A DNA stretch of 57,656 bases from Methanomicrobia archaeon DTU008 (GTDB taxonomy: Archaea; Thermoplasmatota; Thermoplasmata; Methanomassiliicoccales; Methanomassiliicoccaceae). Where the stretch lies: the NCBI GenBank assembly GCA_001512965.1, contig LFRW01000053.1, positions 1 through 57,656 of the forward strand, in the 5' to 3' direction. This document shows positions 9,319 through 17,875 of the stretch, piece after piece (the first letter of the stretch is position 1; every line of letters begins with the position of its first letter). The notes under the pieces are model-generated. The model searched no databases and had not been told where the DNA came from. It saw only the letters and a program-made list of their open reading frames with translations. The position numbers were made by a program, and so were the translations under genes.

Positions 9319-10551
9319 ATGGTAACAATCATGGAAAGGATGAGTATAGGGGCGAGCGGGGAGCTCAAGAGCAGACTGATGTCGCTCGTCGAGCAGTTGA
9401 GGGAGGGCGATCTGGATGATCGAGAGGGCTCCTATCGCAGGTTCATGGAAGGCCTCGATCCGTTCGAGGTTGAAGAAGCGGAGGAGCAGCTTGAGAAGGA
9501 GGGGTTGAGCCAGAGGGACATGATGCTCCTTTGCGATGCGCACGTGCGATACATGGAGGACATCACGGAGGACGAAGAGGCGCTACTGGAGATGCCGGGC
9601 CACCCCATCCACACACTGATGGAAGAGCACGTCATGATACTGGTGAGCGTGAAAAAGGCCAGGGACTCCGTGCTAAGGATCTTGAACGGGGAAGGCGACC
9701 TCGTCGATCGCGAGAGGCTTATCGGCCTGGAATCATTCTTCAAGGAGGCGCAAAAACACTTCCAGCGGGAGGAGAACGTACTGTTCCCATACATGGAGCG
9801 CCATGGCATCACCGGGCCGCCGGCTCGCATGTGGGCCGAGCACGACGTCCTCCGCCGCAAGGAGAAGGAGATCGCGAGGCTGGTCGAGCGCATGGTGGAA
9901 GGGGACGAAGACCCTGTCGAGAGGCTTGCATGTTCCTTGTCCCAGTTGCTCTCACTGCTCAACACGCACTTCTACAAGGAGAACCATGTTCTGTTCCCAC
10001 AGGCGATCAATGTGCTTGACGCCCTTGAGTGGAACGAGGTCCGCCGTCAGTTCGATGACGTCGGCTGCTGTTCCTTCATGCCTCACCATGCTCAGGTAGG
10101 CTTCCGCACCATGGTGCCGACCGAACCTACCGTCACTCATGATGGCGAGGTCGTGCTGCCAACCGGCCGTCTTACCGCTGAAGAGGTGGAGATGCTGCTT
10201 AACGCCTTGCCGTTGGAGATAACATATGTCGGTGAGGATGACACCGTCAGATACTTCTCCAAGCCTGCCGACCGGATCTTCGTACGAACCGAGGCGGTCA
10301 TCGGACGCAAGGTGCAGAACTGCCATCCCGCGAAGAGCCTCCACCTGGTCCAGAGGATCGTGGAGGACTTCAAGTCAGGAGCACGGGACCAGGCCGAGTT
10401 CTGGATAGATATGGAGGGGAAGAAGGTACACATCCGTTTCTGGCCCCTGAGGGACCGAAAAGGCAACTATCGCGGAGTGGTGGAGGTCGTCCAGAACGTC
10501 ACTGGCATCATGGACCTGAAAGGGGAGAAGCGATTGCTCGACGAGTCGTGA
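9319..10551 (+). CDS. DUF438-hemerythrin-PAS protein
   Basis: 410 residues. An N-terminal DUF438 helical domain (~10-85) is followed by a hemerythrin HHE domain (~95-245) with His/Glu ligands in 'PIHTLMEEH', 'HFQREENVLFP', 'EHD' and 'HFYKENHVLFP'. A PAS domain (~290-400) carries 'LPLEITYVGEDDTVRYFS'. Proteins of this plan are thought to sense oxygen, nitric oxide or redox state through the di-iron centre. The start is uncertain: ATG 9319 follows GGTGAT (9299-9304) at a long spacing, and ATGs at 9331 and 9340 are in frame. The gene stands alone and no output domain is present, so signalling would need a partner. Confidence 0.85.
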   Translation: MVTIMERMSIGASGELKSRLMSLVEQLREGDLDDREGSYRRFMEGLDPFEVEEAEEQLEKEGLSQRDMMLLCDAHVRYMEDITEDEEALLEMPGHPIHTLMEEHVMILVSVKKARDSVLRILNGEGDLVDRERLIGLESFFKEAQKHFQREENVLFPYMERHGITGPPARMWAEHDVLRRKEKEIARLVERMVEGDEDPVERLACSLSQLLSLLNTHFYKENHVLFPQAINVLDALEWNEVRRQFDDVGCCSFMPHHAQVGFRTMVPTEPTVTHDGEVVLPTGRLTAEEVEMLLNALPLEITYVGEDDTVRYFSKPADRIFVRTEAVIGRKVQNCHPAKSLHLVQRIVEDFKSGARDQAEFWIDMEGKKVHIRFWPLRDRKGNYRGVVEVVQNVTGIMDLKGEKRLLDES

Positions 10552-10585
10552 TAATCTAAATAACCCATGTGAGGATGGGGTTGTC

Positions 10586-10936
10586 ATGACCTCCGTTCAT
10601 GATGTGCTCAAGGGCCGCCTCATGCTCCTGCAGAGCGAGAACCCTGACCTCACCTTCGAGGACGATCAGATGGATACCGAACTGGGAACCCGGGCGCTCA
10701 TCAGGGTCCTCGACGGCGATGAAGTGATGGCGCTGGAGTTCATCGAGCCAGAGGAGCTGTGGTTGGAACCTGACGCCGCTGATGAATATGTCGAGACGGT
10801 GGAGGAAGGCATACAGGTGACCGTGATCGTGCCTACCGAGGAGAAGGAGGAGGCCATGGACATCCTGGGCAGCGAAGGCAAGGTGAAGGTCCTGGGCTAC
10901 GATGAGATCGACGCGTCCCTTCGATACGCTCGATGA
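10586..10936 (+). CDS. Small acidic protein of unknown function
   Basis: 116 residues, strongly acidic, without cysteines or membrane segments. It appears to alternate strands and helices, with 'GTRALIRVLDGDEVMALEF' early and 'IQVTVIVPTEEKEEAMDIL' later. I do not recognise the family. A TATA-like element (tctaaataa, 10555-10563) lies about 27 bases before the ATG, so the transcript is probably leaderless and independent of the upstream gene. Base use fits its neighbours. Confidence 0.65.
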   Translation: MTSVHDVLKGRLMLLQSENPDLTFEDDQMDTELGTRALIRVLDGDEVMALEFIEPEELWLEPDAADEYVETVEEGIQVTVIVPTEEKEEAMDILGSEGKVKVLGYDEIDASLRYAR

Positions 10937-11051
10937 GCATCGCAATATCACCTTCAAGAGCATGATGAATGCAAACGTTCATCGCCCTGGGTCCTCAGAC
11001 CACGTCAGGGAAACGATCGTATCTACGGTATGTTCACCCATGACTTGGACA

Positions 11052-11060
11052 ACTATATAT
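11052..11060 (+). promoter_or_regulatory. TATA box of rfcL
   Basis: The sequence actatatat lies about 31 bases before the rfcL ATG at 11087, the expected distance for a leaderless or nearly leaderless archaeal transcript. A pyrimidine/T-rich stretch separates the two. Confidence 0.5.
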
Positions 11061-11086
11061 CGCATTAGCCCTTTTTTCGGCCCGCC

Positions 11087-12499
11087 ATGAGCGAGGATTG
11101 GACCGAACTATATCGACCCAGCGGCCTGAACGAGGTCGTTGGCAACCCAAAGGCGGTGCAGGACCTCACGAATTGGGCGCAATCCTGGGAAGAGGGAAAA
11201 CCCGCCAAGAAGGCCGCCGTGTTGATCGGCACCCCGGGAACCGGCAAGACGAGCGCGGCCTTGGCCCTCGCCGCGGACTTCCACTGGGACGTGGTGGAGA
11301 TGAACGCCTCCGACCAGAGGAACGCCGATGCCATCAAGGCCATTGCGCTCAGAGGGGCCATGGGGGAAACGTTCAGCGATACTGGTGAGTATCTATCCTC
11401 GAAGGATGGCAAGCTCAAGCTAATCGTTCTCGACGAGGCTGACAACATCAGCGGCCGGGAGGACAGGGGTGGCGTCCCGGCCATCGCCGAACTGGTCCGA
11501 TCGACGAAGCAACCGGTCATATTGATCGTCAACGACTGGTATGCCCTGAGCAAGAAGAGCTCGGTCCTGAAGAACGGAACGTTGCAGGTGAAGTTCTCCA
11601 AGATCAAGACGCCGACCGTGCGCAGCGTACTCCGCCGCATCGCCGCGGATCAGGGTGTGAAGGTGAGCGACGGCGCCCTCGAGGTCCTTGCCGAGAACAG
11701 CAACGGCGACCTCCGCTCCGCCATACGCGACCTTCAAGCCCTGTCTGCCGGGAGGACGGAGCTGGACGAGGACGGCGTCGGCGCCATGGGCTTTCGCGAG
11801 ATCGAACAGACCATGTACTCGGTAATGGACGACATCTTCAAGCGCAAGGATCCTGGAGCGGCGCGGGCCGCGCTCAGGGAGGTGGATGAGACTCCCGATA
11901 CCAAACTGCTCTGGATAGAGGAAAACCTCCCCCATGCATATCGCGACCATCTTGACCTATATCGAGGTATGAAGGCCGTATCCAGGGCAGACGACTTCCT
12001 CAGTCGCGTTCATCGTCGCCAGCATTACCGATTCTGGGCATACTCGGGCGATCTTCTAGGCTTCGGCGTCTGTGCCGCTAAGCGGAAGGAGATCCATGGC
12101 TACATCAGGTATCAGTTCCCGATGTACCTGATGCGCATGTCCCGCAGCAAGGGCAACAGGGCCTTGCAAGGTGAGATATCCGCCAAACTGGGTGCACTCA
12201 CGCACATGTCGGCAAGGACCGCAAGGCAGGACGTCCTGCCGTCGTTCAAGCTTCTGTTCCAACGCGATGAGAGATTCCGCCTGGCCATGGTGAAGGATAT
12301 GGAGCTGGAGGAGGAAGAGGTCGCGTTCCTGCTCAACGACAAGGTGGACAGCCCCGCTGTCAAACGGGTCGTTGCCGAGGCAAGGAAGATGACGGACGGC
12401 CATGAGGCCCCGCCGAAAAAGGAGAGCGAATCCAGGTCTGGACCTGCGTCAGAGCCACCAAAGCCCGCGCCGAACCAGGCAAGACTGTTCTCATTCTGA
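11087..12499 (+). CDS. rfcL: Replication factor C large subunit
   Basis: 470 residues. This is the AAA+ clamp-loader large subunit that, with RfcS, loads PCNA on primed DNA. Walker A is GTPGTGKT (48-55) and Walker B is 'LIVLDEAD' (~110-117). The domain III collar follows (~240-400). The protein ends in a Pro/Ser/Glu-rich tail and a terminal 'QARLFSF', a PIP-box-like motif for binding PCNA. The archaeal large-subunit identity follows from the N-terminal 'WTELYRPSGLNEVVGN'. The taw1 gene begins four bases after the stop. Confidence 0.95.
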   Translation: MSEDWTELYRPSGLNEVVGNPKAVQDLTNWAQSWEEGKPAKKAAVLIGTPGTGKTSAALALAADFHWDVVEMNASDQRNADAIKAIALRGAMGETFSDTGEYLSSKDGKLKLIVLDEADNISGREDRGGVPAIAELVRSTKQPVILIVNDWYALSKKSSVLKNGTLQVKFSKIKTPTVRSVLRRIAADQGVKVSDGALEVLAENSNGDLRSAIRDLQALSAGRTELDEDGVGAMGFREIEQTMYSVMDDIFKRKDPGAARAALREVDETPDTKLLWIEENLPHAYRDHLDLYRGMKAVSRADDFLSRVHRRQHYRFWAYSGDLLGFGVCAAKRKEIHGYIRYQFPMYLMRMSRSKGNRALQGEISAKLGALTHMSARTARQDVLPSFKLLFQRDERFRLAMVKDMELEEEEVAFLLNDKVDSPAVKRVVAEARKMTDGHEAPPKKESESRSGPASEPPKPAPNQARLFSF

Positions 12500-12503
12500 T
12501 AGC

Positions 12504-13427
12504 ATGACGATCGATGTAAAGCGCACATTGGAGAAGCAGCAGTATCGTATTCACGGCGACCACGCTGCCGTGAAGCTCTGCCACTGGATGAAACAGTCGC
12601 TGCTGAAGGGGCGAACATGCTACAAGCAGGACTTCTATGGCATCAGCTCGCATCGCTGCCTGCAGATGACCCCAGTGGTCAACCAATGCACGCACAATTG
12701 TCTCTTCTGCTGGAGGGTGCAAGGTTTCGAGGCCGCAGAGGTCCCGTGGAAGGATCCCGAAGAGATACTGGATCATTGCATAGAGGAGCAGAGGAAGCTT
12801 GTCTCAGGCCTCGGCGGCGATCCCCGTTGCACAAGAGACATGTGGCAGGAGTCTCGTAAGCCAAGGCATGTGGCCATATCGCTCTCTGGAGAGCCTACCA
12901 TGTATCCTCACCTAGCGGGCTTCATCGATGTATGCCATCGAAGGGGCATGAGCACCTTCCTGGTGACCAATGGAACGCTCCCGGAGGTTCTGGAACGCCT
13001 CGATCCGCTGCCTACTCAGCTATACGTGACGGTGGCAGCGCCCAACGAGGAAGTGTATAAGAGACTGTGCGTGCCCCGCATCCCCGATGGATGGGAGAGG
13101 CTGAATCGCACTCTCGAACTGCTTCCGTCCTTGAACACTCGAACTGTCATACGCCACACGCTGGTAAAGGACTGGAACATCGGATGGGAGCACGAATATG
13201 CCAAGCTGGACGAGAAGGCGGAACCCATGTTCATAGAGCCAAAGGGCTATGTGTTCGTCGGAGACTCGCGGCGTAGGATGACGATCGACAACATGCCGTC
13301 CCCCGCTATGATAGGGGAGTTCTCCGATCGTCTCGGTAACGAGCTGGGCATGGAGGTCCTGAAGGAGAGACGCGATTCCCGGGTGGCCGTCCTTGGCAGA
13401 CCGGGTGCGAAGCTCTCCCTCTTCTGA
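12504..13427 (+). CDS. taw1: S-adenosylmethionine-dependent tRNA 4-demethylwyosine synthase (Taw1)
   Basis: 307 residues from ATG 12504. Taw1 makes the tricyclic base of wyosine at guanosine 37 of tRNA-Phe from N1-methylguanosine and pyruvate. The radical-SAM cluster motif CTHNCLFC gives C62, C66 and C69. A second 4Fe-4S cluster would use C26, C39 and C52, the same spacing and numbering as in the characterised Methanocaldococcus enzyme. 'QQYRIHGDHAAVKLCHW' and 'SGEPTMYP' are family hallmarks. It lies four bases behind rfcL and is probably co-transcribed with it. Confidence 0.95.
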   Translation: MTIDVKRTLEKQQYRIHGDHAAVKLCHWMKQSLLKGRTCYKQDFYGISSHRCLQMTPVVNQCTHNCLFCWRVQGFEAAEVPWKDPEEILDHCIEEQRKLVSGLGGDPRCTRDMWQESRKPRHVAISLSGEPTMYPHLAGFIDVCHRRGMSTFLVTNGTLPEVLERLDPLPTQLYVTVAAPNEEVYKRLCVPRIPDGWERLNRTLELLPSLNTRTVIRHTLVKDWNIGWEHEYAKLDEKAEPMFIEPKGYVFVGDSRRRMTIDNMPSPAMIGEFSDRLGNELGMEVLKERRDSRVAVLGRPGAKLSLF

Positions 13428-13449
13428 AGATGGGATGATCGGAAGAGGT

Positions 13450-14016
13450 TTACCTGATCATGCCTTCATTGAGCATGATCCCCAGCGTACTGGCCAGGCC
13501 GGCGGAGGCGATGAACCCACCGCTAACGCCTACCGAAGGGCCGAATGCCGCTGCAGTGCCCCAGATGAGGAACGTCAAGGCTATCACCACAGTCATCGTG
13601 CTTCTCATCTTCTCAAGGCTGGCCATCATGTCCGGCATCACGATGAAGGCTATCTGGAGCAATCCGAACAAGGTCGCGACGATCCCGAGCAGGACGAACT
13701 GCACCGCAAGGATGCTGATCCCCGCACCTAGATTCTGGAATCCTGACGACAGCAGGAACAGCCCGGATGCCAGGAACAGGAGTTCTGCCAGGTTCAGGCT
13801 TCTCACGGGCGTCTTTTCTCGAGTCGGCGGAAGGGCGGGGCCCACCACTGGTGGAGCGGCCTCATGCGTCATGGCGATCGGCTCGGACCCATTCTCCTTC
13901 TTCTCCCCTTCGTTCTCCTGGGGTAGTGCCGGAGGGGCTCCGAAAATAGTTCCGCATTCTTTGCAGATCTCAGTGTCTTCGGAGTTCAAGGCTCCGCATC
14001 TATCGCATCGCTTCAT
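13450..14016 (-). CDS. Zinc-ribbon membrane protein, hypothetical
   Basis: 188 residues. An N-terminal zinc ribbon (C4, C7, C18, C21) is followed by a Pro/Glu-rich linker (~25-70) and about four membrane helices (~75-185). The layout is a cytoplasmic ribbon plus a four-helix membrane domain, common among uncharacterised archaeal proteins. It converges on taw1. A possible promoter lies at 14047-14056 (ggatattaaaatt on the plus strand). No function can be assigned. Confidence 0.75.
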   Translation of the reverse strand: MKRCDRCGALNSEDTEICKECGTIFGAPPALPQENEGEKKENGSEPIAMTHEAAPPVVGPALPPTREKTPVRSLNLAELLFLASGLFLLSSGFQNLGAGISILAVQFVLLGIVATLFGLLQIAFIVMPDMMASLEKMRSTMTVVIALTFLIWGTAAAFGPSVGVSGGFIASAGLASTLGIMLNEGMIR

Positions 14017-14118
14017 GTTCCAAGACCCATCCCACCAAGGGCTAATAGGATATTAAAATTACCTCAACGGGATTTTTCACCATGGCCGCAAGGACGGGGG
14101 CATCGCCCCCGCCGGATC

Positions 14119-16029
14119 TCACTTCATCCGGATGGTCTCAAGGTTCATGGGCGCGCGCGTTTCAACGTTGAACTTCTTGTACAGCGATGATGCCAGGTCA
14201 GCGCACTTGTGTTCCTCGCCATGGCCTATGATGATCCGCTCTGGCTTAGGGTCCAGCGAGGCGATGTAGGCCATGAGCTGCCGGCGGTCGGAGTGACCCG
14301 AGAATCCTTCAGCGGTTTCGATGTTCATCTTCATCTTGACCGTGACCGGACGCCCTCTCTCGGACAGCGTTAGCTCTTTCACACCTCTCTGAATCTTGTT
14401 CCCTATGGTCCCATCGGCCTGATAGCCGACGAACACGAGCGTGTTCTGTGGGTTGTCCGCCCAGTTCTTCAGATATTCCATCACCGGGCCCCCGTTCATC
14501 ATACCGCTGGTGGAGAGCACTATGCATGACTCGATATCATGTGAGATGCGTTCTCTCATCTCCTGCGTCTCCACCCTCTTGAACAGCGGGGAGAGGAACG
14601 GATTCTGACCCATCTGGAAGATCTGCGTCCTCAGCTGGGAGTTCAGGTATTCCGGATAGGCGGTATGGATCGCCGTGGCCTCCCAGATGAGCCCATCCAG
14701 GTATATCGGAACGGATGGCAGCTTTCCTGTCCTCATCAGCTCCTCAAGGACGAGCATGACCTCCTGCGAACGTCCGACAGCGAAGACCGGGATCAAGATC
14801 TTGCCCCCCTTCTTCAGCGTGCGTTCGCAGATCTCCTTCAGGTTGTTCGCCGCATCGGTCCTGCTTGGTTGATGATCGCGGTATCCCCCATAGGTCGCCT
14901 CGATGAACAGGGTCTCGAGCCGAGGGAACTTGTTCGCGGTAGCGTTGAACAGCCAGGTCCTCTCATACTTCATGTCGCCCGTGAACGCTATGTTGTACAG
15001 ACCATCGCCGATATGGAAATGGCAGACCGACGATCCGAGAATGTGACCGGCGTTCTGGAACGTCAGGCGAATGTCGGGAGCGATGTCGGTGGTCTCGCCG
15101 TACTTGAGAGGTATGCAGTGTGCCACCACTTCCCTTACATGTGATGAATCGTATGGTGCCTTCTTCCCTTCCCCGAACGAGACCTTGATGTAATCCAGTT
15201 GGTTGAGGGACATCAGGTCGCGGGTAGGTGGGGTGCAGTATACCGGCCCATCATAACCATACTTGTACAGTGCTGGAAGCAGCGCGCAGTGATCGGAATG
15301 GGCGTGAGTGATGACGACGCCGTCGATACTGTCCAGGGGCAGCAGTTCGGGAGCGTTGAAGTAAGGGGTCCCTCCCTCACGGTCGGACGGATCGACACCA
15401 CAGTCGATGAGGATCTTGCTCTCCCTCGTGCTGAGCAGGGTGGCTGAACGACCCACTTCTCGATAGCCCCCCAGGCCGGTGGTCCTGATCCACGTCTCTC
15501 CCTCGATCCTCTGGCGACTAAGTCGTCGGCCCACCTTCTTCAGGAACGCCTTGCGCTCATCGCTTATCTGCCTCAGATAGTTGCGGATGTCGGAGACGGT
15601 CTTGGACGGGATGGGAGGTGCACGCACGACCTTCGGCGCCCAGCCGATCTCCTTCTTGATCTCGTTGAGTATGCTGCCATGCTTTCCGATGACCATGCCT
15701 GGTGCAATGGCCTCTATGGTGACCTCGCCCGTATCATCGTCGAAATAGATGTCGGTGATCTGCGCCTCCTCCGGAATTATCTCACGGAGACGCTTTTCCA
15801 CGATATCGGGATCGGCGAGTATGGAAGGGTCAGGCCGTATCGCCACCCGGCGGCGGAGCCCCTGAGCCAGCTGCCTGACGATGTCATTGTTGGATGCGAA
15901 CTTGTCCATGTCCTTGGTGTAGATGACCACCACAGGACCCTCGAAATCAATGCCAGTGATATCGACATCGGAAGGCGCTAGCTTCCGTATGAGCTCTTTG
16001 GCATCTTCTATAATTCTCTCAGCGCTCAT
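14119..16029 (-). CDS. KH-domain beta-CASP ribonuclease (aCPSF1/FttA)
   Basis: 636 residues, the standard length of archaeal aCPSF1, the homolog of the eukaryotic CPSF73 cleavage factor that drives transcription termination and mRNA 3' processing. Two N-terminal KH-like domains include GMVIGKHGS (111-119). The metallo-beta-lactamase domain has HAHSDH (242-247) and later 'FTGDMKYE'. The beta-CASP region ends with 'SGHSDRRQ' and 'GHGEEHKC'. All zinc ligands appear intact. A TATA box at 16057-16064 places the transcript start within about five bases of the ATG. The proteasome gene lies upstream on the same strand. Confidence 0.95.
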   Translation of the reverse strand: MSAERIIEDAKELIRKLAPSDVDITGIDFEGPVVVIYTKDMDKFASNNDIVRQLAQGLRRRVAIRPDPSILADPDIVEKRLREIIPEEAQITDIYFDDDTGEVTIEAIAPGMVIGKHGSILNEIKKEIGWAPKVVRAPPIPSKTVSDIRNYLRQISDERKAFLKKVGRRLSRQRIEGETWIRTTGLGGYREVGRSATLLSTRESKILIDCGVDPSDREGGTPYFNAPELLPLDSIDGVVITHAHSDHCALLPALYKYGYDGPVYCTPPTRDLMSLNQLDYIKVSFGEGKKAPYDSSHVREVVAHCIPLKYGETTDIAPDIRLTFQNAGHILGSSVCHFHIGDGLYNIAFTGDMKYERTWLFNATANKFPRLETLFIEATYGGYRDHQPSRTDAANNLKEICERTLKKGGKILIPVFAVGRSQEVMLVLEELMRTGKLPSVPIYLDGLIWEATAIHTAYPEYLNSQLRTQIFQMGQNPFLSPLFKRVETQEMRERISHDIESCIVLSTSGMMNGGPVMEYLKNWADNPQNTLVFVGYQADGTIGNKIQRGVKELTLSERGRPVTVKMKMNIETAEGFSGHSDRRQLMAYIASLDPKPERIIIGHGEEHKCADLASSLYKKFNVETRAPMNLETIRMK

Positions 16030-16056
16030 GAATTATTCCTGCTTAGACTTTTATTT

Positions 16057-16064
16057 TATTTATA
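16057..16064 (-). promoter_or_regulatory. TATA box of the aCPSF1 gene
   Basis: On the minus strand the element reads tataaata followed by an A-rich tract. It lies about 30 bases before the ATG at 16029, implying a leaderless or very short-leader transcript. Confidence 0.5.
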
Positions 16065-16092
16065 AGAGTAAAAGGGGGATTGGGAATGGGTT

Positions 16093-16755
16093 TTACTTCT
16101 GGCGGACGTAACCGATCCGCAAGCCTATGGCCTCGGCCCTTTCCAGGGTCTCTTCGGCGGTGAGCTCGCGGAAGCCGTCCTTGTTGATGACGGCGACGGC
16201 ATAACCATCGCCGGATGCGGAGTCACGACGCATCGCAGCATTGAGGCCGCGGATCGCCAGATCGATGGCTTCCTGCTCCTCCATGTCCTTGACATAGTGG
16301 TCCTCAAGCACACCGTAGGCGTACGGGGATCCGGAACCAGTGCTGGTATAGTCATCCCTTATGGATCCACCCGCGCTGTCGAGGGAGTATACATGGCCGC
16401 CCTGGGAGTCTATACCGCCAAGGATGAGGCCGACGTAGTAGAACCCGTAGGAGCCGCCTCCTCCGCGCATGATGTTGCTCAGCAGTGTTGCGGCAGACTT
16501 GACGGACATCTGAGTGCCCCGCTTGAGCTTGTACAGTTCCACCTCTGCCTTTATGTAGCGAACTAGGACCTGAGCATCGCCGACAAGTCCTGCGACCGTA
16601 AGGCCTAAGTTGTCATCGATCTTGAACAACTTTTGGACATCCTTGTGAGCGATGATGTTGCCCATGGTGGCCCTGTGCTCAGTGGCCATAACAACTCCAT
16701 CTTTGTAAACGATCCCGATCGTGGTTGTGCCCGTCTTAAGCTCACCATTAGCCAT
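16093..16755 (-). CDS. psmB: Proteasome beta subunit
   Basis: 220 residues. A nine-residue propeptide ends in TG before 'TTTIGIVYKDGVV', so the catalytic nucleophile is Thr10 after self-cleavage. The conserved Lys of the active site lies in the following helix-strand region and 'YTSTGSGSPYAYGVLE' matches the family. The 20S proteasome beta ring performs ATP-dependent protein turnover with the alpha ring, whose gene is not in this window. The upstream minus-strand sequence contains GGGTTGATGG before the ATG. Confidence 0.96.
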   Translation of the reverse strand: MANGELKTGTTTIGIVYKDGVVMATEHRATMGNIIAHKDVQKLFKIDDNLGLTVAGLVGDAQVLVRYIKAEVELYKLKRGTQMSVKSAATLLSNIMRGGGGSYGFYYVGLILGGIDSQGGHVYSLDSAGGSIRDDYTSTGSGSPYAYGVLEDHYVKDMEEQEAIDLAIRGLNAAMRRDSASGDGYAVAVINKDGFRELTAEETLERAEAIGLRIGYVRQK

Positions 16756-17170
16756 GTGCCATCAACCCTTAAAAGCGGTTAAAAGATGATGCTTTTCGGT
16801 ATCTATCGAATGAAAGCGGCCATATTTATAATTTGTCGACTTGCCATACATTCTGGATGCAAGAAGACGGCCTGAACATCATCACGCCTGTCGGCCACCG
16901 GTCAACAGGACGATGTTTCAATGATTGCATTGGCCTATATATAACTATTCTATAATCCCTCACCCTCGATCTTACCCTCTCGCCACGACCCCTTGCGATC
17001 GATCATAATCGAGGTGCCCTCCATCTTTGACATCATCAGGACCCTTCTCAATGCGAAATCCGCTCATCGAAAGGGATTTTCATAATTCGCAATGAAATAT
17101 TCTTAATCGAACGTTCCTGAAACAACGAAATGATTGCAACAACTATATATCCATAGGTAGCGCTGACTCC
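16756..17170. other. Gene-free region upstream of psmB with a duplicated promoter module
   Basis: About 540 bases (16756-17294) hold no convincing gene. Two modules share ATGATTGCA followed 13-14 bases later by CTATATAT: at 16921/16935 and at 17130/17143. Downstream of the first lie a CCTCGAT...ATCGAGG inverted repeat and an AAATCC/GGATTT hairpin (17056-17061 with 17074-17079). A candidate RNA after the second module is listed separately. Confidence 0.45.
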
Positions 17171-17287
17171 AGACGGGACAGGTAGGGAATAAGACCGCTC
17201 TCGCATATGCACCAAGACCTAAGTCGTGTGCTCCAAAATGGAACCAAAGGCGGCCTCCCGTCAGGACTTCCCGTGCCTGCCTGTCTC
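17171..17287 (+). ncRNA. Candidate structured small RNA (unidentified)
   Basis: A TATA box (17143-17150) predicts a transcript start near 17171. From there a 12-base-pair helix with two G-U pairs can close bases 17175-17186 onto 17276-17287. Inside it are a hairpin with a GAC-CTAA-GTC tip flanked by GCAC/GTGC and a TCCA-AAA-TGGA hairpin. An alternative pairing, GACGGGA (17172-17178) with TCCCGTC (17256-17262), excludes part of the closing helix. It matches no RNA family I know (not 5S, RNase P or tRNA). A helix of this length can arise by chance in such a region, so the call is tentative. Confidence 0.25.
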
Positions 17288-17294
17288 ACTCTTC

Positions 17295-17828
17295 TCACCT
17301 TATTCTAAGAACACTATCGGCGACGTGTCCGAGGAACAAGGCGGCGGCCGAACCGCCCATGGCCCCCGTGATGATGCGGAAGATATAGTTCGATTCATAA
17401 TCGAAAAGCAGCTGTGCGGTGCCATCGATCACTATGGGCGCTGCCATCGCGATCACGAGGATCCATCTGAACCTTGGCTCCAGAACGATCACTGCGGCCA
17501 TTCCAACGCTCAGACCAAGGAATAGACCTACATCCCTGGCACAGAAAGCCATCTGGTTTCCATTGAGCTCTAGCGACCTCTCGACCTTTGTATGACAGTT
17601 CAGGTCGCCGATCAGATACACTATCTTGGCGATGATGTTGAGGTCGTCGAAGTCGTTATCGATCGTTCCCACGCTTCCCGATAGGTCATCCAGGCTTCCG
17701 GGACCGACGGTGAACGGCGTCAGGATGACGAGCGCGGTCCAGACCGACGCGAACAGGAACATTGCCCTCTTGGCCTTCCAGGACGGTTCCTTCTCCACGG
17801 CAGCTCCAGCACTTGCAGGTGTTTTAAC
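17295..17828 (-). CDS. DUF2085-like membrane protein
   Basis: About 177 residues from GTG 17828; ATG 17762 is an alternative. The frame extends up to an ATG at 17891, but that would overlap the divergent FmdE-like gene and its promoter. Four membrane helices surround a conserved 'NCHTKVERSLELNGNQMAFC' motif followed by a helix with 'RDVGLFLG', the hallmark of the DUF2085 family. The conserved Cys, His and Arg face the membrane boundary and suggest metal binding or a redox role; the function is unknown. A TTTCCCGGGAAA palindrome (17831-17842) lies just upstream. Confidence 0.75.
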   Translation of the reverse strand, partial: VKTPASAGAAVEKEPSWKAKRAMFLFASVWTALVILTPFTVGPGSLDDLSGSVGTIDNDFDDLNIIAKIVYLIGDLNCHTKVERSLELNGNQMAFCARDVGLFLGLSVGMAAVIVLEPRFRWILVIAMAAPIVIDGTAQLLFDYESNYIFRIITGAMGGSAAALFLGHVADSVLRIR

Positions 17829-17830
17829 AC

Positions 17831-17842
17831 TTTCCCGGGAAA
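17831..17842. promoter_or_regulatory. Perfect 12-base palindrome between divergent genes
   Basis: TTTCCCGGGAAA lies between the DUF2085-like gene and the FmdE-like gene, next to their likely promoters. Its symmetry and position suggest a dimeric repressor site. A further partial copy (atcgggaaagg) follows at 17851-17861. Confidence 0.35.
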
Positions 17843-17875
17843 AGTACCTTATCGGGAAAGGTTCTTTGGCCCTCG

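Noticed and set aside
9303-9340. tRNA-like 5' segment (gtccgtagctcaatggtaaca) before the DUF438 gene
   Set aside because: It resembles a tRNA acceptor/D-arm start, but there is no matching GAGC strand, anticodon arm or T-arm downstream. The region codes for the start of the DUF438 protein. It is either chance or a trace of an old insertion.
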